Origin: Mangrovimonas xylaniphaga
Lineage (GTDB): Bacteria > Bacteroidota > Bacteroidia > Flavobacteriales > Flavobacteriaceae
Length of the DNA stretch: 64,000 bases
Assembly: GCF_001280435.1 (NCBI RefSeq)
Contig: NZ_LBIP01000021.1
Coordinates: 114,142 to 178,141 of the forward strand
Direction: 5' to 3'
Shown: in pieces, positions 17,175-25,467 of the stretch
Numbering within the stretch: position 1 is the stretch's first letter
Layout of the letters: each line of letters starts with the position of its first letter
Position numbers and translations under genes: made by a program
The notes under the pieces: model-generated
Database searches by the model: none
Told to the model about the DNA's origin: nothing
The model's input: the letters and a program-made list of their open reading frames with translations, nothing else

Positions 17175-17212
17175 GAGGCGAAAGAATCAACACTTTCGCC
17201 TCTTTTAATTTT
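17175..17212 (+). terminator. Terminator-like hairpin between the dehydrogenase gene and nusB
   Basis: The stem GAGGCGAAAG / CTTTCGCCTC (17175-17184 and 17193-17202) is perfect with an 8-base loop, followed by TTTTAATTTTTT. It may simply end the dehydrogenase transcript, but it begins 2 bases after the putative nusB -7 box and so could also sit in the nusB leader. Confidence 0.7.
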
Positions 17213-17231
17213 TTATAAAAGGTTCTTATAT

Positions 17232-18176
17232 ATGCTTAACAGAAGACATATCCGTATCAAGGTGATGCAAACCATTTATGCTTTTAATGGTACCGAAAGT
17301 GATGACATAAAGAAGGATGAACGATTTTTGCTTCAAAGCTTGGATAGTATGTACGACTTGTACTTGGTAATCCTAGCACTGCTGATAGAAACTCACAAAA
17401 GAGCCGAAGACCATCTTAACAAAACCCAAAAGAAACTTCTTGCAACCGACGAAGAAAGGAACCCAAATTCCAAATTTGTCAATAACCGCCTATTGCATGC
17501 GTTAAGAGACAATCAAGAATTGTCCGACGAAATCGAGGCCAGAAAGTTGAACTATTGGTATTTGGATTTTGAATATGTAGAAATCATCTTCAAGGCCATT
17601 TTGGAAAGTGACCTTTATAAGGAATACATGGCTTCTCCAGTTGATAGCTTTAAGGAGGATAAAGAGTTGGTGGTGAACATCTTTTCAGATATTATTGCCC
17701 CTAACGAAAAGTTATACGACTATTTTGAGGACAAGAAGCTTACGTGGGTAGACGATTTACCAATTGTAAATACCAGCATCCTTAAGTTGCTTAGAAAAGT
17801 GAAAAAAGATAGTCCTGATACCTATTTCACTCCAGATTTATACAAAGATTTGGACGATAGGGATTTTGCAGTAGACTTATTGAAGAAAACTCTGCTTAAT
17901 GTGTCCAAATACAATAAGGACATTGCCAAGAAAACCAAAAACTGGGATACAGAGCGTATTGCTAGTTTGGATGCCGTCTTGTTGCAAATGGCCATTTGCG
18001 AGTTTCAAAAGTTCCCATCCATTCCTGTAAAGGTGACCATCAATGAGTATTTGGAAATTGCCAAAGAATATTCTACACCTAAAAGTAGTATCTTCATCAA
18101 TGGTATTTTAGATAAGATTGTCAAGGAGTACACGGCTGAGGACAAATTAAATAAAATTGGGAGAGGATTGATGTAA
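17232..18176 (+). CDS. nusB: Transcription antitermination factor NusB, long Bacteroidota form
   Basis: A 314-residue NusB. It opens MLNRRHIRIKVMQTIYAF, which is diagnostic of the Bacteroidota protein, and the canonical NusB domain is in the C-terminal half: NWDTERIASLDAVLLQMAICEF (about residues 232-253) and PVKVTINEYLEIAKEYSTPKSSIFINGILDKIV (about 258-290). Escherichia coli NusB is about 140 residues, so some 160 residues of lineage-specific helical sequence are added before the core. NusB binds boxA RNA with NusE (S10) to prevent premature termination in rRNA operons. The DUF1573 lipoprotein gene follows after 68 bases. Confidence 0.93.
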   Translation: MLNRRHIRIKVMQTIYAFNGTESDDIKKDERFLLQSLDSMYDLYLVILALLIETHKRAEDHLNKTQKKLLATDEERNPNSKFVNNRLLHALRDNQELSDEIEARKLNYWYLDFEYVEIIFKAILESDLYKEYMASPVDSFKEDKELVVNIFSDIIAPNEKLYDYFEDKKLTWVDDLPIVNTSILKLLRKVKKDSPDTYFTPDLYKDLDDRDFAVDLLKKTLLNVSKYNKDIAKKTKNWDTERIASLDAVLLQMAICEFQKFPSIPVKVTINEYLEIAKEYSTPKSSIFINGILDKIVKEYTAEDKLNKIGRGLM

Positions 18177-18244
18177 TTAGAAATAATTACTACATTTACC
18201 GCTCAAAAAGGAACAATTAATACTAATAATTAAATTTTATCCCA

Positions 18245-18727
18245 ATGAAAAAAGTGATATTAAGTTTAAGCGCTCTTTGTTTAGTAGCTTTTACTTCATG
18301 TAAAGAAGATGCAGCAAGTAAAGTAAATAGTGAAAATGTAGCAGCTGCTGCAGAAAGAGATGCTGTAGCTGGAGACCTACCTGTAATTTCTTTCGAGGAA
18401 GCAGAGCACGATTTTGGTACCATTAAAAATGGAACTCCTGTTGAAACTAAATTCAAATATACTAATACTGGTAAAGCTCCATTGGTTGTAAGTAACATCA
18501 AAAGTACTTGTGGATGTACAGTACCTCAAGACTGGAGTAAAGAGCCTTTAGCACCAGGAGAATCTGCTGAGTTTACAGTGAAGTTCAACGGTAAAGGGAA
18601 AAACCAAATTTCTAAGACTATTACCTTAACTACCAACACAGAAAAAGGTAAGGAAATGGTTAAAATTAAAGCGTTTATCGAAGCTGACCCAGCTGCCGAA
18701 GCAGCTAAGCCAGCAGCAGCACACTAA
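18245..18727 (+). CDS. DUF1573 domain lipoprotein
   Basis: A 160-residue exported lipoprotein; the lipobox VAFTSC puts the lipid-modified cysteine at residue 19. The DUF1573 fold (an Ig-like, ASH/PapD-type domain) spans about residues 45-140, with EHDFGTIKNGTPVETKFKYTN, then STCGCTVPQDWS and LAPGESAEFTVKFN, the standard family landmarks. The tail is Ala-rich. The CxCT motif is conserved but its role is not known. The order nusB - DUF1573 - yajC is a recurrent Bacteroidota arrangement. Confidence 0.9.
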   Translation: MKKVILSLSALCLVAFTSCKEDAASKVNSENVAAAAERDAVAGDLPVISFEEAEHDFGTIKNGTPVETKFKYTNTGKAPLVVSNIKSTCGCTVPQDWSKEPLAPGESAEFTVKFNGKGKNQISKTITLTTNTEKGKEMVKIKAFIEADPAAEAAKPAAAH

Positions 18728-18730
18728 TAT

Positions 18731-19012
18731 ATGGAAGGTTTACAGAATTTTTTACCTTTTATAGCCATGTTTGCGGTGGTGTATTTCTTTATGATTGCGC
18801 CGCAAATGAAAAGAGCTAAACAAGAAAAGAAGTTTGCTAACGAACTAAAAAGGGGAGACAAGGTAATTACCAAAAGCGGTTTGCACGGTAAGATTGTTGA
18901 ACTGAATGATAAAGACAATAGTTGCGTTATCGAAACTCTAGCTGGTAAAATAAAATTTGAACGTTCTGCCATTTCCATGGAAATGAGTAAAAAAGTTCAA
19001 GAAAAGGCGTAA
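18731..19012 (+). CDS. yajC: Preprotein translocase accessory subunit YajC
   Basis: A 93-residue protein with one N-terminal membrane helix (FLPFIAMFAVVYFFMIAPQMK, residues about 7-27), the conserved RPQ-like exit region (here APQMKRAKQ), and the soluble KRGDKVITKSGLHGKIVELND segment. YajC associates with SecDF and the SecYEG translocon in the inner membrane. It starts 3 bases after the DUF1573 stop, so it is surely co-transcribed. A strong terminator follows. Confidence 0.95.
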   Translation: MEGLQNFLPFIAMFAVVYFFMIAPQMKRAKQEKKFANELKRGDKVITKSGLHGKIVELNDKDNSCVIETLAGKIKFERSAISMEMSKKVQEKA

Positions 19013-19035
19013 TTAAAAAAGTCTTAAAACGTAAG

Positions 19036-19070
19036 AAAAAGAGCCACTTCATTGAAGTGGCTCTTTTTTT
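19036..19070. terminator. Terminator after yajC, usable from both strands
   Basis: GAGCCACTTC / GAAGTGGCTC (19041-19050 and 19054-19063) is a perfect stem with a 3-base loop, flanked by an A-run and a T-run, between the convergent yajC and YdeI-like genes. Confidence 0.88.
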
Positions 19071-19087
19071 ATAACCTTATATGGAAA

Positions 19088-19681
19088 TCAGCAATTTTTG
19101 TATTTGTCGTTCAGTCCAATACCTTGTAGAATCATTGGGGTAATTTTATCCAATCGGGTTTGTTTGGTGGCTTCTCTTTTGGCACTTGCTATATACTCGC
19201 AATACTCCCGTTGTTTGCCAGGCGTTAACGCATTGAAGTGTTGATCTAGTTCCGAACTATTGTCAAGAAGGCTTTTAAGTTCCTCAGGGATTTCAACCGT
19301 TTTTCCCTTTCTCTCCGGTTTGAGTTCTTTTCCCAATTTTTGGTTTTCTATGGCTTCTTTTACATAAGAAAGCACTGCATTTTTATCAATGTCATTAATG
19401 CTTTCAAAACGCATTTGCCTAAGCGCTTTGGTTGTTTCTTGGGCATTGACCAACAATCGTTTCTCGTCTTTTAAAAATACACCGTTGAAAAACCATATGC
19501 CGAAATGGTTTTTAAAAGCCCCCAATCCAATAACATTTTTACCGCCGATGGAATACACAGGGGCATTCCATTTTAGGGATTCTTCCACTTCAGTGGAAGT
19601 GATGATCTCCCTTAAAAGGCCCAAAGCTTCGGGGAAATTGGAGTTTTCAATATAAGCTTCAACAGAAGTAGCTTTTGCCAT
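19088..19681 (-). CDS. DUF1801/YdeI-like protein
   Basis: A 197-residue cytoplasmic protein in two parts. Residues about 10-110 match the DUF1801 fold (SLKWNAPVYSIGGKNVIGLGAFKNHFGIWFF), related to frataxin-like and cold-shock-associated proteins. Residues about 130-190 match the YdeI/OmdA segment (IPEELKSLLDNSSELDQHFNALTPGKQREYCEYIASAKREATKQTRL). Relatives in Bacillus have been linked to antimicrobial peptide response, but the biochemical role is unknown. It lies downstream of pepT on the same strand; a hairpin between them suggests separate transcripts. Confidence 0.85.
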   Translation of the reverse strand: MAKATSVEAYIENSNFPEALGLLREIITSTEVEESLKWNAPVYSIGGKNVIGLGAFKNHFGIWFFNGVFLKDEKRLLVNAQETTKALRQMRFESINDIDKNAVLSYVKEAIENQKLGKELKPERKGKTVEIPEELKSLLDNSSELDQHFNALTPGKQREYCEYIASAKREATKQTRLDKITPMILQGIGLNDKYKNC

Positions 19682-19705
19682 AATACATAAGAATTGAGAA
19701 AATAA

Positions 19706-19732
19706 AAACGGGAACTTTTTGGGTTCCCGTTT
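19706..19732 (-). terminator. Terminator after pepT
   Basis: AAACGGGAAC / GTTCCCGTTT (19706-19715 and 19723-19732) is a perfect 10-base stem with a 7-base loop. On the minus strand it is followed by a T-rich run, 27 bases after the pepT stop. Confidence 0.85.
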
Positions 19733-19758
19733 ACTAAATTAGGCAATTTTATTCAATC

Positions 19759-20997
19759 TTATTTTTTCAATGCAGTAAGTTCTGCAATTTTGCAAATCAC
19801 TTCTGTAGCTTTGATCATACTTTCTACAGGGACATATTCGTAACGTCCATGGAAGTTATGTCCTCCGGCAAAGATGTTTGGACAAGGTAAGCCCATATAG
19901 CTTAATTGCGACCCGTCTGTACCACCTCGGATAGGTTTGATAAGAGGTTTTATGTTCAATTGCTTCATGGCTTCCTCGGCTATGTCAACAATGTGCATAA
20001 CCGGCTCTACTTTCTCCTTCATGTTGAAGTATTGATCTTTGATTTCAATTTCAATGACTTCTCTTCCGTATTCAGAATTGATTTCGTTGGCCAATTTTTG
20101 CATCACTTCTTTACGAGCTTCAAAATGCCCTTTGTCGTGGTCACGAATGATGTATTTCAAAACGGTTTCCTCAACTTTCCCTTCCATGCCATGCAAGTGG
20201 AAAAAACCTTGGTAACCTTCCGTATGTTCTGGGGTTTCAAGTCTCGGTAGGGAATTGATGAAGTCGGTAGCAATATACATGGAGTTAACCAATTTACCCT
20301 TTGCGTAACCCGGGTGCACAATCTTTCCTTTTACCTTCACAGTGGCTCCTGCGGCGTTGAAGTTTTCGTATTCCAACTCACCAATTTGGCTCCCGTCCAT
20401 GGTGTAAGCCCATTCAGCTCCAAATTTTTCAACGTCAAATTTATGAGCGCCTCTACCAATTTCTTCATCTGGCGTAAAGCCCACACGTATAGGACCGTGT
20501 TTTATTTCTGGATGTTGGATAAGGTATTCCATAGCCGAAACAATTTCGGTAATACCCGCCTTGTCATCAGCGCCCAAAAGGGTGTTTCCATCCGTAGTAA
20601 TCAAGGTTTGACCTTTGTATTGCAATAGGTCTTCAAAATAGGAAGGAGACAGGATAATGTCCTTTTCAGCATTTAAAACAATGTCCTTGCCGTCGTAGTT
20701 TTCTATAATTTGTGGTTTTACATTGGCACCAGTAAAGTCAGGAGACGTATCAAAATGCGATACAAATCCAATGGTAGGCACTTCATGGTCTACGTTGCTT
20801 GGCAAGGTTGCCATAATGTATGCGTTCTCATCAATAGTCACATCGGTCATCCCAATATCCTTAAGTTCTTGGGCTAGCGCATTGGCCAAATCCCATTGTT
20901 TTTCGGTACTTGGAGTGGTTTCGGAAGCGGGATCCGATTCTGTGTCAACCGTTACATAACTTATAAATCTGTCTATAAGGTGTTGTTTGTTTATCAT
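19759..20997 (-). CDS. pepT: Peptidase T (tripeptide aminopeptidase)
   Basis: A 412-residue M20 metallopeptidase. Zinc-binding and catalytic landmarks: SHFDTSPD (His and Asp, about residues 80-87), [10 protein letters not shown] (bridging Asp, about 141), [10 protein letters not shown] (catalytic Glu and Zn ligand, about 174-183), [13 protein letters not shown] (Asp ligand, about 196), and [10 protein letters not shown] near the C-terminus (His ligand). This set and the length of about 410 are those of PepT, which removes the N-terminal residue from tripeptides in the cytoplasm. A TATTTTTG -7 box lies about 40 bases upstream. Confidence 0.95.
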   Translation of the reverse strand: MINKQHLIDRFISYVTVDTESDPASETTPSTEKQWDLANALAQELKDIGMTDVTIDENAYIMATLPSNVDHEVPTIGFVSHFDTSPDFTGANVKPQIIENYDGKDIVLNAEKDIILSPSYFEDLLQYKGQTLITTDGNTLLGADDKAGITEIVSAMEYLIQHPEIKHGPIRVGFTPDEEIGRGAHKFDVEKFGAEWAYTMDGSQIGELEYENFNAAGATVKVKGKIVHPGYAKGKLVNSMYIATDFINSLPRLETPEHTEGYQGFFHLHGMEGKVEETVLKYIIRDHDKGHFEARKEVMQKLANEINSEYGREVIEIEIKDQYFNMKEKVEPVMHIVDIAEEAMKQLNIKPLIKPIRGGTDGSQLSYMGLPCPNIFAGGHNFHGRYEYVPVESMIKATEVICKIAELTALKK

Positions 20998-21037
20998 GAG
21001 AGGGTATTTTAATGAAAATCAATGTTAATAAAGTCTT

Positions 21038-21045
21038 CAAAAATA
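21038..21045 (-). promoter_or_regulatory. -7 promoter element of pepT
   Basis: On the minus strand this reads TATTTTTG, 40 bases before the pepT start. No good -33 TTG was found at the expected spacing. Confidence 0.45.
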
Positions 21046-21092
21046 CTACTAATTTCTAAAATGAATAGTAAGGTTATTTGTCATTTGCGTAG

Positions 21093-21100
21093 TATTTTTG
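21093..21100 (+). promoter_or_regulatory. -7 promoter element of pyrD
   Basis: TATTTTTG matches the consensus 18 bases before the chosen pyrD ATG. An upstream in-frame TTG falls inside this box, so it is unlikely to be the true start. Confidence 0.5.
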
Positions 21101-21118
21101 CAGTCCAAGCTTGTAATT

Positions 21119-22138
21119 ATGTATAAACTTATCGTTAGACCGTTATTTTTTCTTTTTGACCCGGAAAAAATTCACCATTTCACATTTTCCTTAATTCGAA
21201 TTCTTCATAAAGTTCCTTTGGTACCAAGCATATTTAGAGGCTTGTATCTTGTTGAAGATAAACGATTGGAACGAGAACTCTTTGGTTTGAAATTTAAAAA
21301 TCCTGTTGGTTTGGCGGCCGGTTTTGATAAGGATGCTAAATTATACAAGGAGTTGGGAGACCTTGGATTTGGATTTATTGAAATAGGCACCTTAACGCCA
21401 AAAGCGCAACCTGGAAACCCTAAGAAACGTTTGTTCCGTTTGAAAGCAGATTCTGCCATCATCAATAGAATGGGCTTTAACAATGGAGGTGTTGAGGAAG
21501 CTGTAGAACGCTTGAAAAAGAATAAAGGAGTTTTGATAGGAGGGAACATTGGAAAGAATAAGGTGACTCCTAATGAAACTGCGGTGGAGGATTATAAAAT
21601 CTGTTTCAATGCGCTGTTTGATTATGTGGATTACTTTGTGGTAAATGTAAGTTCTCCAAACACACCAAACTTAAGAGCGTTACAGGATAAGGAGCCTTTG
21701 ACGCATCTTTTAAAAACCTTGAAAGACCTCAATGCTGAAAAGTCGAGTCCAAAACCAATTCTACTTAAAATTGCTCCAGATTTAACCGATGAGCAATTAC
21801 TAGACATTATCGATATTGTGAAGGACACCAAAATTGAAGGTGTGATTGCCACAAATACGACCATTTCACGAGAAGGGTTAAAATCTGAAAGCAAAGAAGA
21901 AACTGGAGGCTTAAGTGGAAAACCATTGACCAAAAGATCTACAGAAGTGATTCGTTTTCTTTCTGAAAAAAGCAATAAGGCATTCCCGATCATTGGTGTT
22001 GGAGGTATTCATTCTGCAGAGGATGCTCTTGAAAAACTGGATGCAGGTGCTAGTTTGGTACAGTTGTATACAGGCTTCATTTATGAAGGTCCAAAACTGA
22101 TTTCCAAAATCAACAAGGCGATTTTAAATCGCGCTTAA
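21119..22138 (+). CDS. pyrD: Dihydroorotate dehydrogenase (quinone), class 2
   Basis: A 339-residue membrane-associated flavoprotein that oxidises dihydroorotate to orotate with quinone in pyrimidine synthesis. The N-terminal extension [23 protein letters not shown] is the membrane-docking helix pair found only in class 2. FMN and substrate motifs: [16 protein letters not shown] (about residues 61-76), [42 protein letters not shown] with the catalytic Ser (about 173-185), [11 protein letters not shown], and the phosphate loop [28 protein letters not shown]. The LysE-type gene overlaps its stop by one base. Confidence 0.96.
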   Translation: MYKLIVRPLFFLFDPEKIHHFTFSLIRILHKVPLVPSIFRGLYLVEDKRLERELFGLKFKNPVGLAAGFDKDAKLYKELGDLGFGFIEIGTLTPKAQPGNPKKRLFRLKADSAIINRMGFNNGGVEEAVERLKKNKGVLIGGNIGKNKVTPNETAVEDYKICFNALFDYVDYFVVNVSSPNTPNLRALQDKEPLTHLLKTLKDLNAEKSSPKPILLKIAPDLTDEQLLDIIDIVKDTKIEGVIATNTTISREGLKSESKEETGGLSGKPLTKRSTEVIRFLSEKSNKAFPIIGVGGIHSAEDALEKLDAGASLVQLYTGFIYEGPKLISKINKAILNRA

Positions 22139-22755
22139 TGAATGTTGATATCCTGATATCGTTTGTAGTGGCAACCTCTGCCTTGGCAATTTCGCCAGGA
22201 CCGGATAATATTTATGTGCTGCTGCAAAGCATTGCCCATGGCAAAAAATATGGTTTGGCTACTGTAGCTGGATTGATTTCGGGATGTATAGTACATACTA
22301 CTTTGGTGGCTTTTGGAGTGTCTACCTTGATTAAGGAAAACGACTATATCTATTTAGCCATCAAATTGTTTGGAGCGGCGTATTTATTGTATTTGGCCTA
22401 TAAGGTGTATAAAAGTAGTTCTGCATTGGAATTGAACTCCCGTGGCATTCCTAAAAAGAGTGTGTCACAATTGTATAAACAAGGGGTGATTATGAATGTT
22501 CTCAACCCTAAAGTGTCTTTGTTTTTTTTAGCCCTTTTTCCTGGATTTTTATTTAGTGATAGTTTGTCAACCGTTTGGCAATTTTATGTGTTGGGATTTA
22601 TTTTTATGGGCGTTTCCTTGGTGATTTTTGCCGGTATAGCCATTCTTTCAGGAGCTATTTCAAATTATCTTATTCATCATAAAAATACAGGTTTGGTGTT
22701 GAAATGGCTTCAGATTTTTGTCTTTGTGGGAATCGCCATTTTCATTTTAATCTAG
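22138..22755 (+). CDS. LysE/RhtB family exporter
   Basis: A 205-residue inner-membrane protein with about six hydrophobic helices. It carries the family signature SPGPDNIYVLLQSIAHGKKYGL (residues about 20-41) and MNVLNPKVSLFFLALFPGF (about 118-136). Members export amino acids such as lysine, threonine or homoserine lactone; the substrate here is unknown. The ATG overlaps the pyrD TAA (TAATG), so translation is coupled to pyrD, although no metabolic link is obvious. Confidence 0.9.
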   Translation: MNVDILISFVVATSALAISPGPDNIYVLLQSIAHGKKYGLATVAGLISGCIVHTTLVAFGVSTLIKENDYIYLAIKLFGAAYLLYLAYKVYKSSSALELNSRGIPKKSVSQLYKQGVIMNVLNPKVSLFFLALFPGFLFSDSLSTVWQFYVLGFIFMGVSLVIFAGIAILSGAISNYLIHHKNTGLVLKWLQIFVFVGIAIFILI

Positions 22756-22792
22756 TTTTAAAGAAAACGTTTTAGTAGACCATTATCTTTTC

Positions 22793-22800
22793 TATCTTTG
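22793..22800 (+). promoter_or_regulatory. -7 promoter element of the HMG-CoA-lyase-like gene
   Basis: TATCTTTG matches the consensus 6 bases before the chosen ATG, giving a leaderless or nearly leaderless transcript. An alternative in-frame TTG lies inside the box and is therefore rejected. Confidence 0.5.
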
Positions 22801-22806
22801 ACTTTT

Positions 22807-23670
22807 ATGAGCGACTACGTTAAAATTATAGAATGCCCTAGAGATGCCATGCAGGGCATTAAGGATTTTATTCCCACTGAAAAGAAAGTTCAATATATCC
22901 AGTCGTTGCTTAGAGTAGGCTTTGATACTATCGATTTTGGAAGTTTTGTCTCCCCCAAAGCCATTCCACAAATGGCAGATACCGCCGAAGTGTTATCGCG
23001 TTTAGATTTAAGCAATACCAACAGTAAACTATTGGCCATTATTGCCAATACTCGCGGTGCAATGGATGCTTGCCAACATCCGGAAATCCAATATTTGGGC
23101 TATCCGTTTTCCATTTCAGAAAATTTCCAAATGCGTAATACGCATAAAACCATTGCGGAGTCTGTAGTGACACTACAGGAAATTCTGGAAATTGCCAATA
23201 AAGCAGGTAAGGAGGTTGTGGTTTATATTAGTATGGGCTTTGGAAATCCTTATGGAGATCCTTGGAATGTGGATATTGTAGGCGAATGGACGGATCGTTT
23301 ATCGCAAATGGGAGTAAATATTTTATCGTTGAGTGACACTGTTGGAAGCTCCAATCCAGAAAGTATTGAGTATCTGTTTTCCCATTTAATTCCACAATAT
23401 CCCAACATAGAATTCGGGGCCCATTTACATACCACGCCTACCACTTGGTTCGAAAAGGTTGATGCAGCTTTTAAATCGGGGTGCAGACGTTTTGATGGGG
23501 CCATTCAAGGCTTTGGTGGCTGCCCAATGGCAAAAGACGAGCTTACAGGAAATATGCCTACGGAAAAATTATTGTCTTATTTTACGGCTAAAAAGCAATC
23601 CAACCTCAATGCCATGAGTTTTGAAAGTGCCCATAACGAGGCCACGAAAATTTTCAAATACTATCACTAG
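22807..23670 (+). CDS. Hydroxymethylglutaryl-CoA lyase-like TIM-barrel enzyme
   Basis: A 287-residue enzyme of the DRE-TIM/HMGL family. Landmarks: ECPRDAMQG (catalytic Arg and Asp on strand 1, residues about 9-17), IDFGSFVSPKAIPQMAD (about 39-55), SLSDTVGSSNP, the metal-binding HxH of GAHLHTTP (about 203-210), and the catalytic Cys loop FGGCPMAKDELTGNMPTE (about 236-253). HMG-CoA lyase splits HMG-CoA to acetyl-CoA and acetoacetate in leucine breakdown, which would fit the leucine-type dehydrogenase in this window. The ECPRDAMQG motif departs slightly from the usual GPRDGLQ, so a related lyase or synthase is possible. Confidence 0.85.
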   Translation: MSDYVKIIECPRDAMQGIKDFIPTEKKVQYIQSLLRVGFDTIDFGSFVSPKAIPQMADTAEVLSRLDLSNTNSKLLAIIANTRGAMDACQHPEIQYLGYPFSISENFQMRNTHKTIAESVVTLQEILEIANKAGKEVVVYISMGFGNPYGDPWNVDIVGEWTDRLSQMGVNILSLSDTVGSSNPESIEYLFSHLIPQYPNIEFGAHLHTTPTTWFEKVDAAFKSGCRRFDGAIQGFGGCPMAKDELTGNMPTEKLLSYFTAKKQSNLNAMSFESAHNEATKIFKYYH

Positions 23671-23832
23671 GTTTTTCATTAAATACCTGCCCGTCATTTT
23701 CTTATGCAGTTATAATTCTTATTTAAACTCAATTTTAATTGCTTAAAATTGTAACCATTGTTACCTCCAAATTGAAATAAAGCGCATTACTTTACGTTGT
23801 TAATCCTGTTTAACAGACACAATTAAGTTACT

Positions 23833-24270
23833 ATGCGTAAGTTAACATTGCTAGTGTTATTTATTTTGGGAGTAAATAGCATGTTTTCGCAAGAATGGCA
23901 GACCAACTTTGAGGCTGCCAAATCCCAAGCAGCAAAAGAACACAAATCCATTGTTTTGATTTTCTCCGGTTCCGATTGGTGCGCTCCTTGTATCAAGTTG
24001 GAAAAACAAATTTTGGAAACGGAGCAGTTCAAATCCTTTGCTTCGGAAAAGGCGATTCTTGTAAGGGCCGATTTCCCTAGAAAGAAACAGAACCAATTGA
24101 ACGAAGTCCTTCAGGAACAGAATAAACGATTGGCTGAAACTTACAATAAAAAAGGTTTTTTCCCTTTTGTAGTGGTCATGTCTCCAGACGGGAAAGTACT
24201 GGGAGAAACAGGCTACGAAAAGACGACTCCAGAAGCCTATGTTGAAAAACTGAAAGGCTTTATAAAATAG
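23833..24270 (+). CDS. Periplasmic thioredoxin-fold protein
   Basis: A 145-residue exported protein with a signal peptide (LTLLVLFILGVNSMFSQ, cleavage about residue 19). The active site is SDWCAPCIKLE (CxxC at about residues 46-49), with the cis-Pro in FFPFVVVMSPDGK. It resembles the DUF255/thioredoxin_7-like group of periplasmic thiol reductases. It is the first gene of a tight four-gene cassette (gap of 8 bases to ApbE), so it probably keeps a cysteine-containing partner reduced; the Cys-rich tail of the DUF4266 protein is the obvious candidate. Confidence 0.88.
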   Translation: MRKLTLLVLFILGVNSMFSQEWQTNFEAAKSQAAKEHKSIVLIFSGSDWCAPCIKLEKQILETEQFKSFASEKAILVRADFPRKKQNQLNEVLQEQNKRLAETYNKKGFFPFVVVMSPDGKVLGETGYEKTTPEAYVEKLKGFIK

Positions 24271-24278
24271 GTTTTCCA

Positions 24279-25256
24279 ATGAAACGACTTTTCATCATCG
24301 GCTTTTTCTTCACCTTTGTCTTTTCTTCGGCACAATCTACCTTTAAACGTACTTTGAAGTTAATGGGAAGTCGCTTTGACATTTCTGTGGTAGCCAAAAC
24401 CCAAGAACAGGCAGATGGCTATATTGATGCGGCGGTTGAAGAAATCTCTAGAATTGAAAAGTTGATATCCTCTTGGGATTCCAATTCCCAAACCTCAAAA
24501 ATCAATGCCAATGCGGGTATACAGCCAGTAGAAGTTGATAGGGAATTGTTCGATTTAATTAAACGCGCTATTGAAATATCAAAACTCACACAAGGTGCTT
24601 TTGACATTTCCTATGCCTCGATGGACAATATTTGGAAGTTTGATGGCAGTATGAAAACCATGCCAAGTGAGGAGGAAATTACCCAATCTGTATCAAAAGT
24701 TGGTTATCAGCATATCAAATTGAATGAAAGCAATAACTCCATTTTTCTTGATACCAAAGGAATGAAAATTGGCTTTGGCGCGATAGGAAAAGGATATGCT
24801 GCCGACAAGGCGAAACAACTCTTGAGGGATCTTGGGGTGGAAGCTGGGATTATTAATGCATCGGGAGATATGAATACATGGGGAAGGCAACCCAACGGCG
24901 AACTTTGGAATATTGCCATTACAAACCCGTTGAACAAGGATAAGGTGTTTGCCATGTTGCCAATGGACAATCAGGCTATTGTTACTTCTGGGAATTATGA
25001 AAAGTTTGTAAAATTCAATGGGGTACGCTATGCTCACATTATCGACCCTAGAACCGGCTATCCCAGCACGGGAATTATTAGTGTGAGTGTGATGGCTCCC
25101 AAAGCAGAATTGGCCGATGCCTTAGCAACTTCCGTATTTGTGATGGGGAAGGAAGTCGGTTTGGATTTTATCAACCAGTTGAACGGTGTGGAATGCATCA
25201 TTATAGATGAACAAGGAAATATATTTTACTCCAATTTAATAAAACCAAAACAATGA
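24279..25256 (+). CDS. apbE: FAD:protein FMN transferase (ApbE family)
   Basis: A 325-residue exported protein with a signal peptide (residues 1-19, ending FSSAQS). Family landmarks are GSRFDISVVAKTQEQAD (about 30-46), FDISYASMDNIWKF (about 110-123), GFGAIGKGYAADKAKQLL (about 164-181), NASGDMNTWG (about 193-202), VTSGNYEKF, and HIIDPRTGYPS, which form the FAD and metal sites. ApbE moves FMN from FAD onto a Ser/Thr of a target protein in a D-x-x-[ST]-G-A-[ST] setting outside the cytoplasm. No NqrC/RnfG target is in the window. The DUF4266 gene overlaps its stop by 4 bases. Confidence 0.93.
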   Translation: MKRLFIIGFFFTFVFSSAQSTFKRTLKLMGSRFDISVVAKTQEQADGYIDAAVEEISRIEKLISSWDSNSQTSKINANAGIQPVEVDRELFDLIKRAIEISKLTQGAFDISYASMDNIWKFDGSMKTMPSEEEITQSVSKVGYQHIKLNESNNSIFLDTKGMKIGFGAIGKGYAADKAKQLLRDLGVEAGIINASGDMNTWGRQPNGELWNIAITNPLNKDKVFAMLPMDNQAIVTSGNYEKFVKFNGVRYAHIIDPRTGYPSTGIISVSVMAPKAELADALATSVFVMGKEVGLDFINQLNGVECIIIDEQGNIFYSNLIKPKQ

Positions 25257-25465
25257 TAAAGTACATGTTTTTAATGGGGTTTTTGATGCTCTCATTAAGC
25301 TCTTGCACGGCGGTAAAGGAATATGAAAAGGTCAATATCAATGACCCTGAAATGGCTTTGTCGGCAAGAAAAGCAGAACGTTTTGAAACCAATTTTCAGT
25401 TGTACAGAGAAGGTTCTTCCGGTGCTAACGGAGGGAAAACAGGTGGAGGCTGTGGATGTAATTAG
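25253..25465 (+). CDS. DUF4266 small lipoprotein with Gly/Cys-rich tail
   Basis: A 70-residue lipoprotein: the signal MGFLMLSLSSC places the lipidated Cys at residue 18. The middle (VNINDPEMALSARKAERFETNFQLYREGSSGANGG) matches DUF4266, and the C-terminus ends GGGCGCN with two cysteines. The start ATG lies in a 4-base overlap with apbE, and the DUF3570 gene follows after 2 bases. The paired cysteines near a periplasmic thioredoxin gene suggest a redox-active or metal-binding tail. The family's function is not established. Confidence 0.9.
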   Translation: MIKYMFLMGFLMLSLSSCTAVKEYEKVNINDPEMALSARKAERFETNFQLYREGSSGANGGKTGGGCGCN

Positions 25466-25467
25466 AT

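Noticed and set aside
21000..21119. PyrR-type attenuator in front of pyrD
   Set aside because: No anti-terminator/terminator pair is present; only a -7 promoter box close to the start was seen.
23857..24279. 140-codon minus-strand frame over the thioredoxin gene
   Set aside because: The plus-strand frame has signal peptide, CxxC and operon context; the antisense frame has none of these.
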